A stretch of 64,000 bases of DNA from Geobacter sp. AOG1. GTDB taxonomy: Bacteria; Desulfobacterota; Desulfuromonadia; Geobacterales; Geobacteraceae. The DNA is taken from contig NZ_BLIZ01000001.1 in NCBI RefSeq assembly GCF_019972315.1, positions 1,562,513-1,626,512 of the forward strand, read 5' to 3'. Position 1 is the first letter of the stretch; every line of letters starts with the position of its first letter. Made by a program: the position numbers and the translations under genes. Shown in pieces: positions 8,263 through 17,427 of this stretch. The notes under the pieces are model-generated. The model saw nothing but the letters and a program-made list of their open reading frames with translations. It made no database searches and was not told the origin of the DNA.

Positions 8263-9633
8263 TCAACGATTCTGCCACTGGAACTGGTGGGGCCAGCTGC
8301 CGGGGGCGGCATTCGTGACGGCGGTGTGGCAGACGTTGCAGGCGGTTGGCTGGCCGCCGGGGCCATGTTTTTCCATGAATCCTTCCGCTCCTGCGCCCCG
8401 TGAGCCTGCATGGCAGACGCCGCAGCTGCCCATGGATTTTGCCTTGCCCTGGTACTGCAGGGCCTGGTAGTTATCCGTTGCCTCCCGTGACGGCACCATA
8501 GCGTGGGGGCTACCATGGCAGCCGGCGCAGTAGATGCCGCCATGCTCCTTGGCGTTGCGGTAGAGGATAGTGCCGGTGTCGACACCCGCAATCGCGCCAT
8601 GGCAGGAGGCGCATTTCGGTTCGCTCTGCCATGGCACCCGGGCGCTGGAGATGATGGAGTAGGCTACCTGGCGCAGGGTGCCGTGACAGCTGGTGCAGTT
8701 ACCGGTGACGGCGGTATGGGCCAAGCTGCGGTTGCACTTGGTGCTGGCTCCCGGATGGCAGTCGAAGCAGGCGGCCGGTGAACCGTCGGGTGCCAACCGG
8801 TCGGCATGGGCACGGTGGATGGCTGCGGAGAGGTATTTGCCGGAGTCGCCGGGGCCGGTGGTCCCGAGGGCGGGTGAGCCGTGGCAGCCGGCGCAGAGGA
8901 CCGGCTGTTTGGGGACAAGCAGCCCGTCAGGTGGCTGGTGGAGCTTGTCGTGCTTCTGCAGGATGTCGAGAAACGGATTGTTGTTGTTGGCGGCGCTTGG
9001 CAGGTGGCATTTGGCGCAGTTGATTTCGTCGGAAGTGGGGACTGTCGTGCGCGTCTGGGCAAGGATGTTGCCACTGGCGTCCTTGACGGTGATTTCCGCA
9101 ACCTGGTAGGGGTTCCAGACCCCGTTGTCGTCCACCGGCGTAACCGGTATGCCGTTCGCCTGGAAATGATCCGACTTCAGGACCATGCTGCCGGTCAGGC
9201 CGTTGTGGATTGTCGGGTCTTCCAGGTTAAGCCCCGTATTCGGGGCCAGGGAGATGCCGAACAGTGCCATGACGTTGTCCCAGAACTGGCCAAAGTTCCG
9301 CTTCGTGGCGGACGAGCTGTTGTTGACGATGCGGTACTCCACCGTAAGGCCGGCAGTTGCCACCTGGGGAGGATTACCCCGTTTTACCACCTGGGCCCAG
9401 ACGGTATTGTAGGGGGGAAGGATGACGGCCGTGTCGTAGGACGGGTTCAGGCAGTGCATCCCTAGATCGTTCCAGGCGAATACCACGTACTGGGCGTTGG
9501 TAGCCGGAATGGCTGTGGTGCCGGGGTCGGAGCCGGAGCCGGAGCCGGAGGAGGAACCTCCGCCACAGGCGGTCATGACGAACAGGCTCGCCGTGCATAA
9601 CGCTTTGGTGACTGTTGTGAATAGCTGTTTCAT
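8263..9633 (-). CDS. octahaem c-type cytochrome lipoprotein
   Basis: A 456-aa exported cytochrome, probably an outer-membrane or extracellular electron carrier of the kind Geobacter uses for metal reduction. The N-terminus is a lipoprotein signal ending VMTACGGG (Cys 23), followed by a Ser/Gly linker. Eight CXXCH haem sites are visible: CAKCH, CAGCH, CFDCH, CTSCH, CASCH, CAGCH, CGVCH and CNVCH. All lie in the C-terminal 60%, and the first about 200 residues have none. The chosen ATG (9633) has a GAGGTG Shine-Dalgarno; the frame extends upstream but would spoil the signal peptide. It is monocistronic, with hairpins downstream. I cannot match it to a named Omc protein. Confidence 0.9.
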   Translation of the reverse strand: MKQLFTTVTKALCTASLFVMTACGGGSSSGSGSGSDPGTTAIPATNAQYVVFAWNDLGMHCLNPSYDTAVILPPYNTVWAQVVKRGNPPQVATAGLTVEYRIVNNSSSATKRNFGQFWDNVMALFGISLAPNTGLNLEDPTIHNGLTGSMVLKSDHFQANGIPVTPVDDNGVWNPYQVAEITVKDASGNILAQTRTTVPTSDEINCAKCHLPSAANNNNPFLDILQKHDKLHQPPDGLLVPKQPVLCAGCHGSPALGTTGPGDSGKYLSAAIHRAHADRLAPDGSPAACFDCHPGASTKCNRSLAHTAVTGNCTSCHGTLRQVAYSIISSARVPWQSEPKCASCHGAIAGVDTGTILYRNAKEHGGIYCAGCHGSPHAMVPSREATDNYQALQYQGKAKSMGSCGVCHAGSRGAGAEGFMEKHGPGGQPTACNVCHTAVTNAAPGSWPHQFQWQNR

Positions 9634-9729
9634 AGGGACACCTCGGGGAAGAGTCGAATGAGTAATGTGCACTAACTTTAGCATGAAATACGGGCGGGTC
9701 AATCTACGGTTGCATGTGGGGGAATCTGG

Positions 9730-10497
9730 TCAGGGAGTGTACGGGAACCGCTGCTGCACCGTTGCGACCGGTTCGGCTCCACCATTGAAGGTCTGCTCGG
9801 TGAACTCCACCCAGCCGTCCCGTCCGACGAGAAGAACGGTGGCGGAACGGGTGCCGTAGTCGGGGCTGGCGATATGGAGGGGAGAGAGGATCCGTTCCCG
9901 TTCCAGGCCGACGCCGGTATCGGGGAGGAGGTGATCCGGTGCCGGAGTGCGGTCGGCGAGGATGGCGAACAGTTCTGCCGGGTCGATCCGGTCATGTTGC
10001 AGGAGTTCCGCCAGGGCTGCCGTGCCTTGGCTCACCTTGGGCCAGGGGGTGTCCAGCAGCCGGTTGCTCAGGCCGTGGATGCCGGGGGAGATGGGGGTCG
10101 GCGGTCCTCCGCGGTTGGAATAGTGCCAGAGTCCCTCCGGGGTGCCGCAGATGAGATTGAAGCCGTTGTAGGCCGGGCCATGTGCCGCCACCTCTGCCAG
10201 GTAGGCGTCGGCCGGCATGGCTCCCCGCAGGAAGCCGCTCACCAGAAGGCCGCGGGAGGGCGCATTCGGCCGGTGCGCGGCGGGGTCCCGGTAGTTGGTG
10301 ATGGCGGCGAGCCGGCCGGTGGCGGTGATGCCGAACCAGGTCCCTCCCACCTTCAGGTCCCGTCCCGCCAGTATGCGCGGATCGTCTTCCCAGAAGGCGG
10401 CAGGTGCCGTGGGTCGGTCATGGAATTCGTCCCGGTTGGCGGCCAGGACCAGCCGGTAATCCGGGTGGGAGTCGCGGGCGAAGAGAATCAGGCACAT
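9730..10497 (-). CDS. NRDE/TANGO2 family protein
   Basis: A 255-aa member of the NRDE (DUF833) family, related to eukaryotic TANGO2, which has been linked to haem handling. The diagnostic Met-Cys N-terminus (MCLILFA) and the NRDE motif at residues 21-24 are both present, as are WFGIT, NGFNLI and HGLSNRLLDTPW. It is likely cytoplasmic, with no signal peptide. It begins 4 bp after the stop of the small lipoprotein gene, so the two probably form an operon. A haem-related role next to a cytochrome gene is attractive but only an inference. Confidence 0.87.
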   Translation of the reverse strand: MCLILFARDSHPDYRLVLAANRDEFHDRPTAPAAFWEDDPRILAGRDLKVGGTWFGITATGRLAAITNYRDPAAHRPNAPSRGLLVSGFLRGAMPADAYLAEVAAHGPAYNGFNLICGTPEGLWHYSNRGGPPTPISPGIHGLSNRLLDTPWPKVSQGTAALAELLQHDRIDPAELFAILADRTPAPDHLLPDTGVGLERERILSPLHIASPDYGTRSATVLLVGRDGWVEFTEQTFNGGAEPVATVQQRFPYTP

Positions 10498-10501
10498 GGT
10501 G

Positions 10502-10948
10502 TCAGCGGGGCTCCACCTCGAAGGACTGGAAGTAGGGGATCTTGTGGTCCCTATCTCCCCCCTCTACGGCCCGGTAGCGGTAGAAAAACCGGAGCTTTTC
10601 CGGAGTTCCCCCCGAAGCGAGCGGCAGGTTGAGGGTGAAGGGGGCGGCCTCGTCCATCGGCAACTGGTTGGGGAAGAAGAAAAAGGTCGCCTCGGAGAGT
10701 GTTTTCCCCGCCCCGTCCAGAAGCGTGCCGGTAATCTCCAGGTCGTGCATGGAGGCAAAGCGGGTGTTCCGGGCGAACCCCTCGACGGTGTATGCCGTGG
10801 CGGACCGATCCACCCGCCAGGAGAGGGTCAGGTCGAACTGCTTATAGGTGCGGGGATAATGGGCCGGGTCGAAGCGGGTTTGCGCATACCCGTGGCAGGA
10901 AGCCAGCAGCAAACCGGTTACGGCGAGCACCATGAATCGATAGAACAT
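10502..10948 (-). CDS. small exported lipoprotein, unknown function
   Basis: A 148-aa product starting at ATG 10948, which has a strong GGGAGGAACC Shine-Dalgarno; an in-frame upstream ATG at 10990 has none. The N-terminus MFYRFMVLAVTGLLLASC is a lipoprotein signal with lipobox LLASC. The mature part is a single domain rich in beta-strands (FDLTLSWRVDR..., EITGTLLDG, FTLNLPLASGG), with no motif I recognise. It is the first gene of a two-gene unit with the NRDE protein. Confidence 0.72.
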   Translation of the reverse strand: MFYRFMVLAVTGLLLASCHGYAQTRFDPAHYPRTYKQFDLTLSWRVDRSATAYTVEGFARNTRFASMHDLEITGTLLDGAGKTLSEATFFFFPNQLPMDEAAPFTLNLPLASGGTPEKLRFFYRYRAVEGGDRDHKIPYFQSFEVEPR

Positions 10949-11094
10949 CTGGTTCCTCCCGGGAAGGAGACGCCCCGTGTGCTGAGGCACCCAAGGACAC
11001 CCTTCTGGCGTAAATTCCCGACGGTGTTACACTAGTATACACCATGAAGGGATGGAATCCATGGCGTCGTCCTGCGGACCGAAAGGAAGTGCAC

Positions 11095-11628
11095 ATGAAA
11101 TCAGGGAAATGGCTCGTGGTTCTGGCGGCCTGCGTGGTTTTGCCATGGAGCGCCGCGCCGGCGAAGGAGGTACGCAAGATGGATGAACTGCAACTGACCA
11201 GCACCGTGTTTGCCAACGGCGGCGCCATACCCGCCACCTACAGCTGCGACGGAAGAGATGTGAATCCGCCGCTCGCCGTCGACAGAGTGCCGGCAGGGGC
11301 GAAATCCCTGGCGCTCGTTGTGGACGACCCGGACGCGCCGGTGGGGCTCTGGGTGCACTGGGTGCTCTGGAACATCCATCCCCGCACCGGCCAGATCGGC
11401 GAGAACAGCGTGCCAGCGGGTGCTACCCAGGGAAGGAACAGCTGGGGACGCACCAGTTACGGCGGTCCCTGTCCTCCCTCCGGTACCCACCGCTATTTTT
11501 TCAAGCTCTACGCGCTCGATACCATCCTCAAACTCGGTTCCGGCACCACCAAGGCCGAGCTGGAGCGGGCCATGGAGGGGCATGTCATCGGCAAGGGGGA
11601 ATTGATGGGGACGTACAGGCGCAAGTGA
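11095..11628 (+). CDS. exported PEBP family protein (YbhB/YbcL type)
   Basis: A 177-aa phosphatidylethanolamine-binding-protein-like product. The signal peptide MKSGKWLVVLAACVVLPWSAAPAK is followed by the bacterial PEBP fold with VVDDPDAPVGLWVHWVLWNI and the GPCPPSGTHRYFFKLYAL block, which forms the anion-binding pocket. The function of bacterial members is poorly defined. The start at 11095 has GGAAGTG upstream; the frame is open from 11044, but that would hide the signal. It is followed by a strong terminator, so it is a single-gene unit. Confidence 0.88.
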   Translation: MKSGKWLVVLAACVVLPWSAAPAKEVRKMDELQLTSTVFANGGAIPATYSCDGRDVNPPLAVDRVPAGAKSLALVVDDPDAPVGLWVHWVLWNIHPRTGQIGENSVPAGATQGRNSWGRTSYGGPCPPSGTHRYFFKLYALDTILKLGSGTTKAELERAMEGHVIGKGELMGTYRRK

Positions 11629-11658
11629 CCGCATCGACATGCATTGCAGGAAAAGGAG

Positions 11659-11686
11659 AGGCCGGCAGGATTGCCGGCCTTTTTGC
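11659..11686 (+). terminator. rho-independent terminator of the PEBP gene
   Basis: AGGCCGGCA (11659-11667) pairs with TGCCGGCCT (11672-11680), followed by TTTTTG. Confidence 0.85.
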
Positions 11687-11759
11687 TTCCGTCGGGGAGG
11701 GAAACAGGGTAGTATTCTGTCGCAAACATACGGAATTGCAGCGTTGACGGGGAGGTACA

Positions 11760-12758
11760 ATGAAGAAGGGGAAACCGGCGAAAAAGTATTCCCAGGCGGG
11801 ACGGGTGCACGACATCATCCGCCTCATCGAGGCGCGCCACGGTATCACCATCGAGGAACTGGCGGAAGAGGGGGGGGTGAACCGGCGCACCATCCACCGG
11901 GACCTGAACGCCATCGAGGAGGCGGGGTACCCCCTCGTCTCCGAATGGGAGGAGGGGCGCAAGGTCTACCGCTTCCTCACCCGCTTCAAGGACGTCCCCC
12001 CCATAAACTTCACCCTCCAGGAGCTCCTCACCCTCTCCTTCCTCCGTTCCCAGCTGGACTTCCTCAAGGGGACTCCTTTCCGGGAGGATATGGAGGCGGT
12101 ATTCCGCAAGGTCAATTCCGTCCTCCCCCCCCGTTACGCGGCCCACATGGAACGGATCGCCCGGGTGTCCCTGCCGCTCTTGCAGGGTGCGCGGGACTAC
12201 GGGCGGGTGGCGGAAGAGCTGAAACTCCTGCGCGATGCCCTCCTCTACCAGTACCGGGTCACCATCGGCTACCGGGCCAAGGGGGAGGGGCGGCCGGTCT
12301 CCTACCAGGTGGACCCCTACACTCTTCTCTTCTACAAGGGGGGGCTCTACCTCCTCGGCTATGCCCACAACCGCAAGGCGTTCCGGACTTTTGCCGTGGA
12401 GCGGCTGACCAAGGTGGAGGTGACGCGGGAGCGCTTCGAGATGCCCGAGGATTTCCGGCCGGAGGAGCAGCTCAAGACCGCCTTCGGCATCGTGGAGGAG
12501 GCGGCGCTACCGGTCCGGGTCCGGTTCGACGCCACGGTGGCCCACATGGTGCGGGACCGGCTCTGGCACCCGACCCAGCGGCTGGTGGAGGAAAAGGACG
12601 GGAGCGTGACCCTCTCCTTTCAGGCGGGGGGACGGATGGAGATCATCGCCTGGGTCCTTTCCTACGGTCGCCATGCAGAACTGCTGGAACCGGCGGAACT
12701 GCGGGAGGAGATGGGGAGTATCGCGGCGGAGCTGGCGGGGGTGTACGGCAAGGCGTAA
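11760..12758 (+). CDS. WYL-domain transcriptional regulator
   Basis: A 332-aa cytoplasmic regulator. Residues about 12-62 form a DeoR/HTH_11-type helix-turn-helix (IIRLIEARHGITIEELAEEG...NRRTIHRDLNAIEEAG). The middle and C-terminal part carries a WYL domain (about residues 155-235, with YQVDPYTLLFYKGGLYLLGY and RTFAVERLTKV) and a C-terminal WCX-like extension. WYL proteins respond to nucleotides or DNA ends and often control stress or defence genes. The start has GGGGAGGTACA upstream. It is monocistronic and no target is evident nearby. Confidence 0.88.
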   Translation: MKKGKPAKKYSQAGRVHDIIRLIEARHGITIEELAEEGGVNRRTIHRDLNAIEEAGYPLVSEWEEGRKVYRFLTRFKDVPPINFTLQELLTLSFLRSQLDFLKGTPFREDMEAVFRKVNSVLPPRYAAHMERIARVSLPLLQGARDYGRVAEELKLLRDALLYQYRVTIGYRAKGEGRPVSYQVDPYTLLFYKGGLYLLGYAHNRKAFRTFAVERLTKVEVTRERFEMPEDFRPEEQLKTAFGIVEEAALPVRVRFDATVAHMVRDRLWHPTQRLVEEKDGSVTLSFQAGGRMEIIAWVLSYGRHAELLEPAELREEMGSIAAELAGVYGKA

Positions 12759-12782
12759 CAATCAGGCTGGGTAGAGATGTGA

Positions 12783-12828
12783 AACAACAATGGCGCCGGT
12801 TTGAAAAACGGCGCCATTGTTGTTCATG
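12783..12828. terminator. bidirectional terminator hairpin
   Basis: A 16-bp stem, AACAACAATGGCGCCG (12783-12798) with CGGCGCCATTGTTGTT (12809-12824). It lies between the WYL gene and the convergent repeat-protein gene. The ends are T-rich on one side and A-rich on the other. Confidence 0.7.
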
Positions 12829-12901
12829 GAATACTTCATAATAGGGCTGGGTGTCTGGAAATCATCGCGCCCTTAATCAGTCATTGGGTAGCGACTTGCG
12901 G

Positions 12902-13655
12902 CTACCATTTTCCGGTCACAGGCTTATCTCCTGGAGTGCCAAAGGTAAACATGACATTGGTTGCCGAATCCCAGGTTCCATTGTCATCCATGTTAAGATA
13001 CCATGTCCCGTCTGCAAACACTCCGATCTTACTAGTGCCGCTACCGTTCCAATCTACTGTTACCGGTACAGCACCCGAAAGGCCGGTGCCGTAAGCGTAC
13101 AAACCGTCGGTTGGTGTGCCGTCCCATGCGCTGTTGCCGTTCAGGTCGAGATACCATGTCCCGTCATGGTACACTCCGATTTTCGTGGTTCCGGTTCCCG
13201 TCCAGTCTCCGGTAACCGGTACAGCACCCGTAAGGCCGGTGCCGTAAATGTACAAACCGTCGGTTGGTGTGCCGTCCCATACGCCGTTGCCGTTCAGGTC
13301 GAGATACCATGTCCCGTCATGGTACACTCCGATTTTCGTGGTTCCGGTTCCCGTCCAGTCTCCGGTAACCGGTACAGCACCCGTAAGGCCGGTGCCGTAA
13401 ATGTACAAACCGACCGTCGGTTGGTGTGCCGTCCCATGCGCCGTTGCCGCTCAAGTCGAGATACCATACTCCGTTATCGTACACTCCGAGCTTACTGGTT
13501 CCGTGGCCCGTCCAGTCTCCGATGACCGGCACGGCTCCCGTGAGACCGGTGCCGTAAGTATACAGGCCGTCGGTTGACGTGCCGTCCCATGCCCCGTTGC
13601 CGTTCGAGTCAATGTACCACACGCCGTTACCGTGGAAAACGCCAAGATGGGCCGT
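12902..13655 (-). repeat. five tandem 153-bp coding repeats
   Basis: Near-identical units repeat every 153 bp (for example GTTCCGGTTCCCG at 13188 and again at 13341). Each encodes 51 residues with the core DWTGTGTTKIGVY. The middle copies are almost identical at the DNA level, whereas the outer ones have diverged, which suggests recent expansion of the array. Confidence 0.85.
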
Positions 13656-14555
13656 CGCGCACGGTGCGCTGCTTCCCAGGCGGTAGAGCTTGTTCAGGCC
13701 GTTTTCGTTGGTGACGTACACCACGTCACCGCAGTTGTTAAGGTCAACCCCCCAGAGCTCGGTTGTCGGCGGCACGAGCACCCCACGGACACTCGAGACC
13801 ACCCGGGAGAAAGATGCGGGGTTGCTTATATCCCGCTCGGACCAGACGATCTCGCCGCTATCGTTGATGGCCGTGCTTCGATAGTCAAGAACATCACTCG
13901 TCACCGCCACCGCCGTCGTGCTCCCTGCGGAAATCTTGTAAACCTGATTCGAAATGGGCCCGACGTTCCCGTCAGACCGGGTGAAGACCACGTCTCCTTG
14001 GTTGTTGATGTGCGGAGTTGCGCAGTAGTAAGCACCACTCGTCAGTTGCCCGCGGGTATTTGAGTATAGCTGGTAGTAATTCTGGCTGTCCTGCTGAATC
14101 CATACCACTTCTCCGCGGTCGTTGATGTCCGGGTCGCCGATCCAGTTTGTCTCACTTGCTGCCAATGTGACCGGCTGGCCGGCGATGATCCCCCGCAGGG
14201 TATAGCCGTAGGGGGTACCGTTGCTGTATTCCACCCAGACCATGTCACCCAGGTTGTTGATGGCTGGAGAAAAGTGCCACTTCGGTTCGTTGGTCAACTG
14301 ACCACGGGTCGAGGAAAAGATCTGATCAGGATTCTGGCCATCCTGCTGGCTCCAGACCACCTCGCCCAGGGAGTTGATGGCTGCTCCAGACAATTGGCCG
14401 CTGGCCAAGACTTCCGGGCAGGGACCTGCACCACAGTTGATAGGCTCCAAGCCAGCGTTTGCAGAGACAGCAAAGAAGATGCTGAAATGAAATGCACAGA
14501 TTACAAACAAGAGACGGACGATTGTCCCTGCTGCCTTGCACAACGATTTCACCAT
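12902..14555 (-). pseudogene. secreted beta-propeller-like repeat protein, broken by a 4-bp duplication
   Basis: One gene in two frames. The 5' part (14555 to about 13411) encodes a signal peptide ending VSANA, then repeated units of the type INNxGDVVWxxxD...QIYSxTRGQLT (a propeller-like N-terminal domain). Two 51-residue repeats of the form GVYxxGTWYLDLNGNG...DGTPTDGLYxYGTGLTGAVPV.GDWTGxGTTKI follow. In the second repeat, a tandem ACCGACCG at 13409-13416 (CGGTCGGT on the coding strand) replaces the single copy seen in the other repeats and shifts the frame. The remaining three repeats continue to the TAG at 12902. Without the extra 4 bp the product would be about 550 aa. The repeats resemble FG-GAP/VCBS propeller blades. 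It could be a real mutation, a phase-variable site or a sequencing error. Confidence 0.75.
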
Positions 14556-14788
14556 GATTTAACTCCCCACAAGTAAAATAGAGTATTTAGTTTGTTGATA
14601 AAAACTCAATGCCCGCTCTGTTGCCTCAACTTGAGAGGCCATGATAATAGAATAATTAAAGTGGATGCATTGGGGTATATCGCAATTTTTATGCCATTGC
14701 AATGGATTAACGTAACACCTGGACCTTTTGCTGGAGCCGGCAGGGGGAAATTGTGGGGACTAGCGGGAATGTAGGAGCGTGAAATGGC

Positions 14789-14817
14789 CCCCTGCCTCCC
14801 ATTACAAGAGGCAGGGG
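14789..14817 (-). terminator. putative terminator hairpin
   Basis: CCCCTGCCTC (14789-14798) pairs with GAGGCAGGGG (14808-14817), just after the stop of the gene at 14841-15923. The T tract is poor. The rest of the gap (14556-14788) is AT-richer and has no gene I can support. Confidence 0.5.
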
Positions 14818-14840
14818 ACTGTGCTTATGTGTAGCAGGTA

Positions 14841-15923
14841 TTACTTTGTGTTGTTGCGAGCCTGGTAGACGAGCACGCTTTTCGTGGCGTTGTTGCCTGA
14901 GGCATCCTTGGCTTTTACGGTAATTTCTGTCGTAATCGTATCGCCGTTGACCGGCTTGGACAATACCGTTTTGCCCACTCCATCAACCAGCTTGCCCGTG
15001 AGAGAATTTCCCACGAAAACGTCATAACTGGTTATGTTTTTGTCAACAGTGTCGGTTATTTCCACTGCAAGTTGCATGTTGCTGCCGAAGAAGGTCTCAC
15101 CCGCTGCAGGGGAAAGAATGCGAATCGACGGCGGTGTGGTATCTGAAACGCAGATGGATTTTGATGCTGTAACCACGTTGCCGTTGCTATCAGTGAGGCT
15201 TAACATGGCACCGACCGTACTTCCCATGCTGACCGGGATGGTAAACACCGGGCCGGTACCGGTCAAGCCGGTTGTTGTTGACCACGTGAGAGCTCCGGCC
15301 TGTCCGCTCACTCCATTCAATGTCACCAATGCACCTTCTGGCCCCGAGGCCTCGACGCACTTGTCGGCATTCAGCACATTGGATATCTCGATCTTCGGCG
15401 GTATCTGCGCCGAAACCGGGATGTCACTGTTGTAGCGGATAGAACCGTACAGGGGCGGCCCTGTTATTTCGCACCGCTGTTCGAAATCGGCAGCGAACTG
15501 CAGCAGGTTACCATTTGTATCCCGCTTGACCTCGATCACATCGAACCGCCCGGCTGCCTGGTTGCAGCCGCGGCCGTCACCAAAGAGACTGATTCCAGGG
15601 TGAGTCGTATCGTTAAAGGGGGAACGCATGGCGTTTTCGTAGGCGCCCACTTGTAGCAGCTGTCCTTTCGGTGCCTCCAGAAGCAGGGTCCACCAGCTGG
15701 CATCCTGCAGCGGCACATAGGCTTGATTGTTCACGTTGAACGAATAAGCCATGCCATAAGGGCTTGCCGTTATGGTTGCATCGACACCATGGGTGAAAAA
15801 ATATTCTCTGCCTTGCCCGATATAGTCTCCCGAGGGGCTCTTGAACCACAGGACAGACTGCCCGGCCAGGGCGGACAAGGGGAAAAGCGTACAGACGACT
15901 AACCAGCAGATAAGTTTTTTCAT
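14841..15923 (-). CDS. secreted protein of unknown function with Ig-like C-terminal part
   Basis: A 360-aa exported product. The start at 15923 is supported by GGAGAGGAG and gives a clean signal peptide (MKKLICWLVVCTLFPLSALA). The N-terminal half contains SPSGDYIGQGREYFFT and a segment with GDGRGCNQAAGRFDVIE that may form a beta-sandwich binding domain. The C-terminal part (after about residue 260, from SDTTPPSIRILSPAAGETF) looks like an Ig-like/Big domain typical of bacterial surface proteins. Together with the split repeat gene downstream, it forms a small lower-GC block of exported proteins. I do not recognise a specific family. Confidence 0.7.
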   Translation of the reverse strand: MKKLICWLVVCTLFPLSALAGQSVLWFKSPSGDYIGQGREYFFTHGVDATITASPYGMAYSFNVNNQAYVPLQDASWWTLLLEAPKGQLLQVGAYENAMRSPFNDTTHPGISLFGDGRGCNQAAGRFDVIEVKRDTNGNLLQFAADFEQRCEITGPPLYGSIRYNSDIPVSAQIPPKIEISNVLNADKCVEASGPEGALVTLNGVSGQAGALTWSTTTGLTGTGPVFTIPVSMGSTVGAMLSLTDSNGNVVTASKSICVSDTTPPSIRILSPAAGETFFGSNMQLAVEITDTVDKNITSYDVFVGNSLTGKLVDGVGKTVLSKPVNGDTITTEITVKAKDASGNNATKSVLVYQARNNTK

Positions 15924-16090
15924 GCAATGATTCTCCTCTCCAATACTCAATTTATTGTGGGAAAATCGATTAGCATTATTTAGTTATAAATGTCAAATGT
16001 ATTCTCCGTTCCACTACTCATGCGCAATTTGCAGCTGGTGTGCTTTATGACACGGACTTCCCCAATCACCCTTCCTCCCGCCCCCGCACA

Positions 16091-16119
16091 TTGACAAACC
16101 CCCCTTAATGCTCTATACA
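16091..16119 (+). promoter_or_regulatory. sigma70-type promoter of the MidA-like gene
   Basis: TTGACA (16091-16096), a 17-bp spacer, then TATACA (16114-16119). The expected transcription start is near 16126, only about 16 bases before the GTG start. Confidence 0.75.
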
Positions 16120-16141
16120 ATAAGACTTTCGGGGGTATGCC

Positions 16142-17299
16142 GTGGAAGAAAACCAGACCACACCTTTGTTGAAGATCATTCTCGACCGTATCGGGGCCCG
16201 GGGACCCCTTACCTTTGCCGACTACATGGCCGCCTGCCTCTACGAGCCGGGTCTCGGTTACTATACCTCGCCGGGGCGCAAGGTGGGGGCGGAGGGGGAT
16301 TTCTACACGAGCAGCAACGTCCACGAGGTGTTCGGCCGGCTGATCGGCCGGGAGATCTCCCGCATGTGGGAGGTTATGGGGCACCCCGCCGGCTTCCAGA
16401 TCGTCGAAGTCGGTGCGGGGAACGGCCGCCTGGCCAGCGATATCGTTGGCGCCATCGCCGAGCTTGCCCCGACCCTCTATGCCGGTCTCACCTACCGATT
16501 CATCGAGGCAGAACCGTCCCTGGCCGATGCCCAGCGCCTCATGCTGGGTGAGCACGCCGCCAAGGGTGCCTGGAGCACCCCGGCCGACCTGGCCGCCGGC
16601 AACCTCGCCATCACCGGCTGCATCCTTTCCAATGAACTTATCGACGCCCTGCCGACCCATCTGGTGGAGATGACCGCCGACGGCCTGCGGGAGGTGTACG
16701 TGACCGTCCGAGACGGCGAACTGGCGGAAGCGCTGGACGTCCCTTCTACGCCGGAGCTTCAGGCCTACCTGGCCAGGATCGGCATCCGGCTGGTCGAGGG
16801 GCAGCGGGCCGAGATCAACCTGGCGGCCGGCGACTGGCTGGCCGGGGTCGCCCGCTCTCTGGTCAGCGGCTTCGTCATGACCATCGACTACGGCTATCCG
16901 GCCGCGGAACTCTACTCTTCCCATCGCCTCAACGGCACCCTCCTCTGCTACCATCGCCACACCATCGAGGAAAACCCCTACATCCGCCCCGGCGCGCAGG
17001 ACATCACGAGCCACGTGGACTTCACCAGCCTGGGGCTGCGAGGCGCCGAGCTGGGACTCCAGGAGGTCTGGTTCGGCGAGCAGTACCGCTTTCTCATGGG
17101 GGCCGGCATGATGGAGGAGCTCCTGGCCCTGGAGGCTAAGGCCACCACCGAGCCGGCGCGGATCAGGCACCGGCTGGCCCTGAAGAAGCTGCTTCTTCCC
17201 GACGGCGGCATGGGTGACACCTTCAAGGTCCTCATTCAGTCCAGGGGAGTAGAGAATCCCCGGCTCCTCTGCATGCGGGACTGGGGTAAAAGCTTTTGA
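16142..17299 (+). CDS. SAM-dependent methyltransferase, MidA/NDUFAF7 family
   Basis: A 385-aa class I methyltransferase of the DUF185 family. Eukaryotic NDUFAF7 methylates an arginine of respiratory complex I; bacterial roles are less clear. Visible family features are the N-terminal GPLTFADYMAACLYEPGLGYYT, the SAM-binding loop IVEVGAGNGRLASDI, LSNELIDALPTHLVE, and VMTIDYGYPAAELY. It starts with GTG after CGGGGGT. Its own strong promoter lies immediately upstream. Length is normal for the family. Confidence 0.88.
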   Translation: MEENQTTPLLKIILDRIGARGPLTFADYMAACLYEPGLGYYTSPGRKVGAEGDFYTSSNVHEVFGRLIGREISRMWEVMGHPAGFQIVEVGAGNGRLASDIVGAIAELAPTLYAGLTYRFIEAEPSLADAQRLMLGEHAAKGAWSTPADLAAGNLAITGCILSNELIDALPTHLVEMTADGLREVYVTVRDGELAEALDVPSTPELQAYLARIGIRLVEGQRAEINLAAGDWLAGVARSLVSGFVMTIDYGYPAAELYSSHRLNGTLLCYHRHTIEENPYIRPGAQDITSHVDFTSLGLRGAELGLQEVWFGEQYRFLMGAGMMEELLALEAKATTEPARIRHRLALKKLLLPDGGMGDTFKVLIQSRGVENPRLLCMRDWGKSF

Positions 17300-17427
17300 C
17301 AGTTACCCGCCAGCTGTTAGACTTGAAAATTATCCGCGAAGCTTGTCGTGGATAGTTTTCTCATGCAGGCCGGTTCTCCGCGAAACCCGGCCGATCCCCC
17401 CGCGGGGAACCGAAAGGACGCTTCGAC

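Noticed and set aside
16108-16551. Plus-strand ORF in another frame within the MidA gene
   Set aside because: Shadow of the methyltransferase frame, which has the family motifs.
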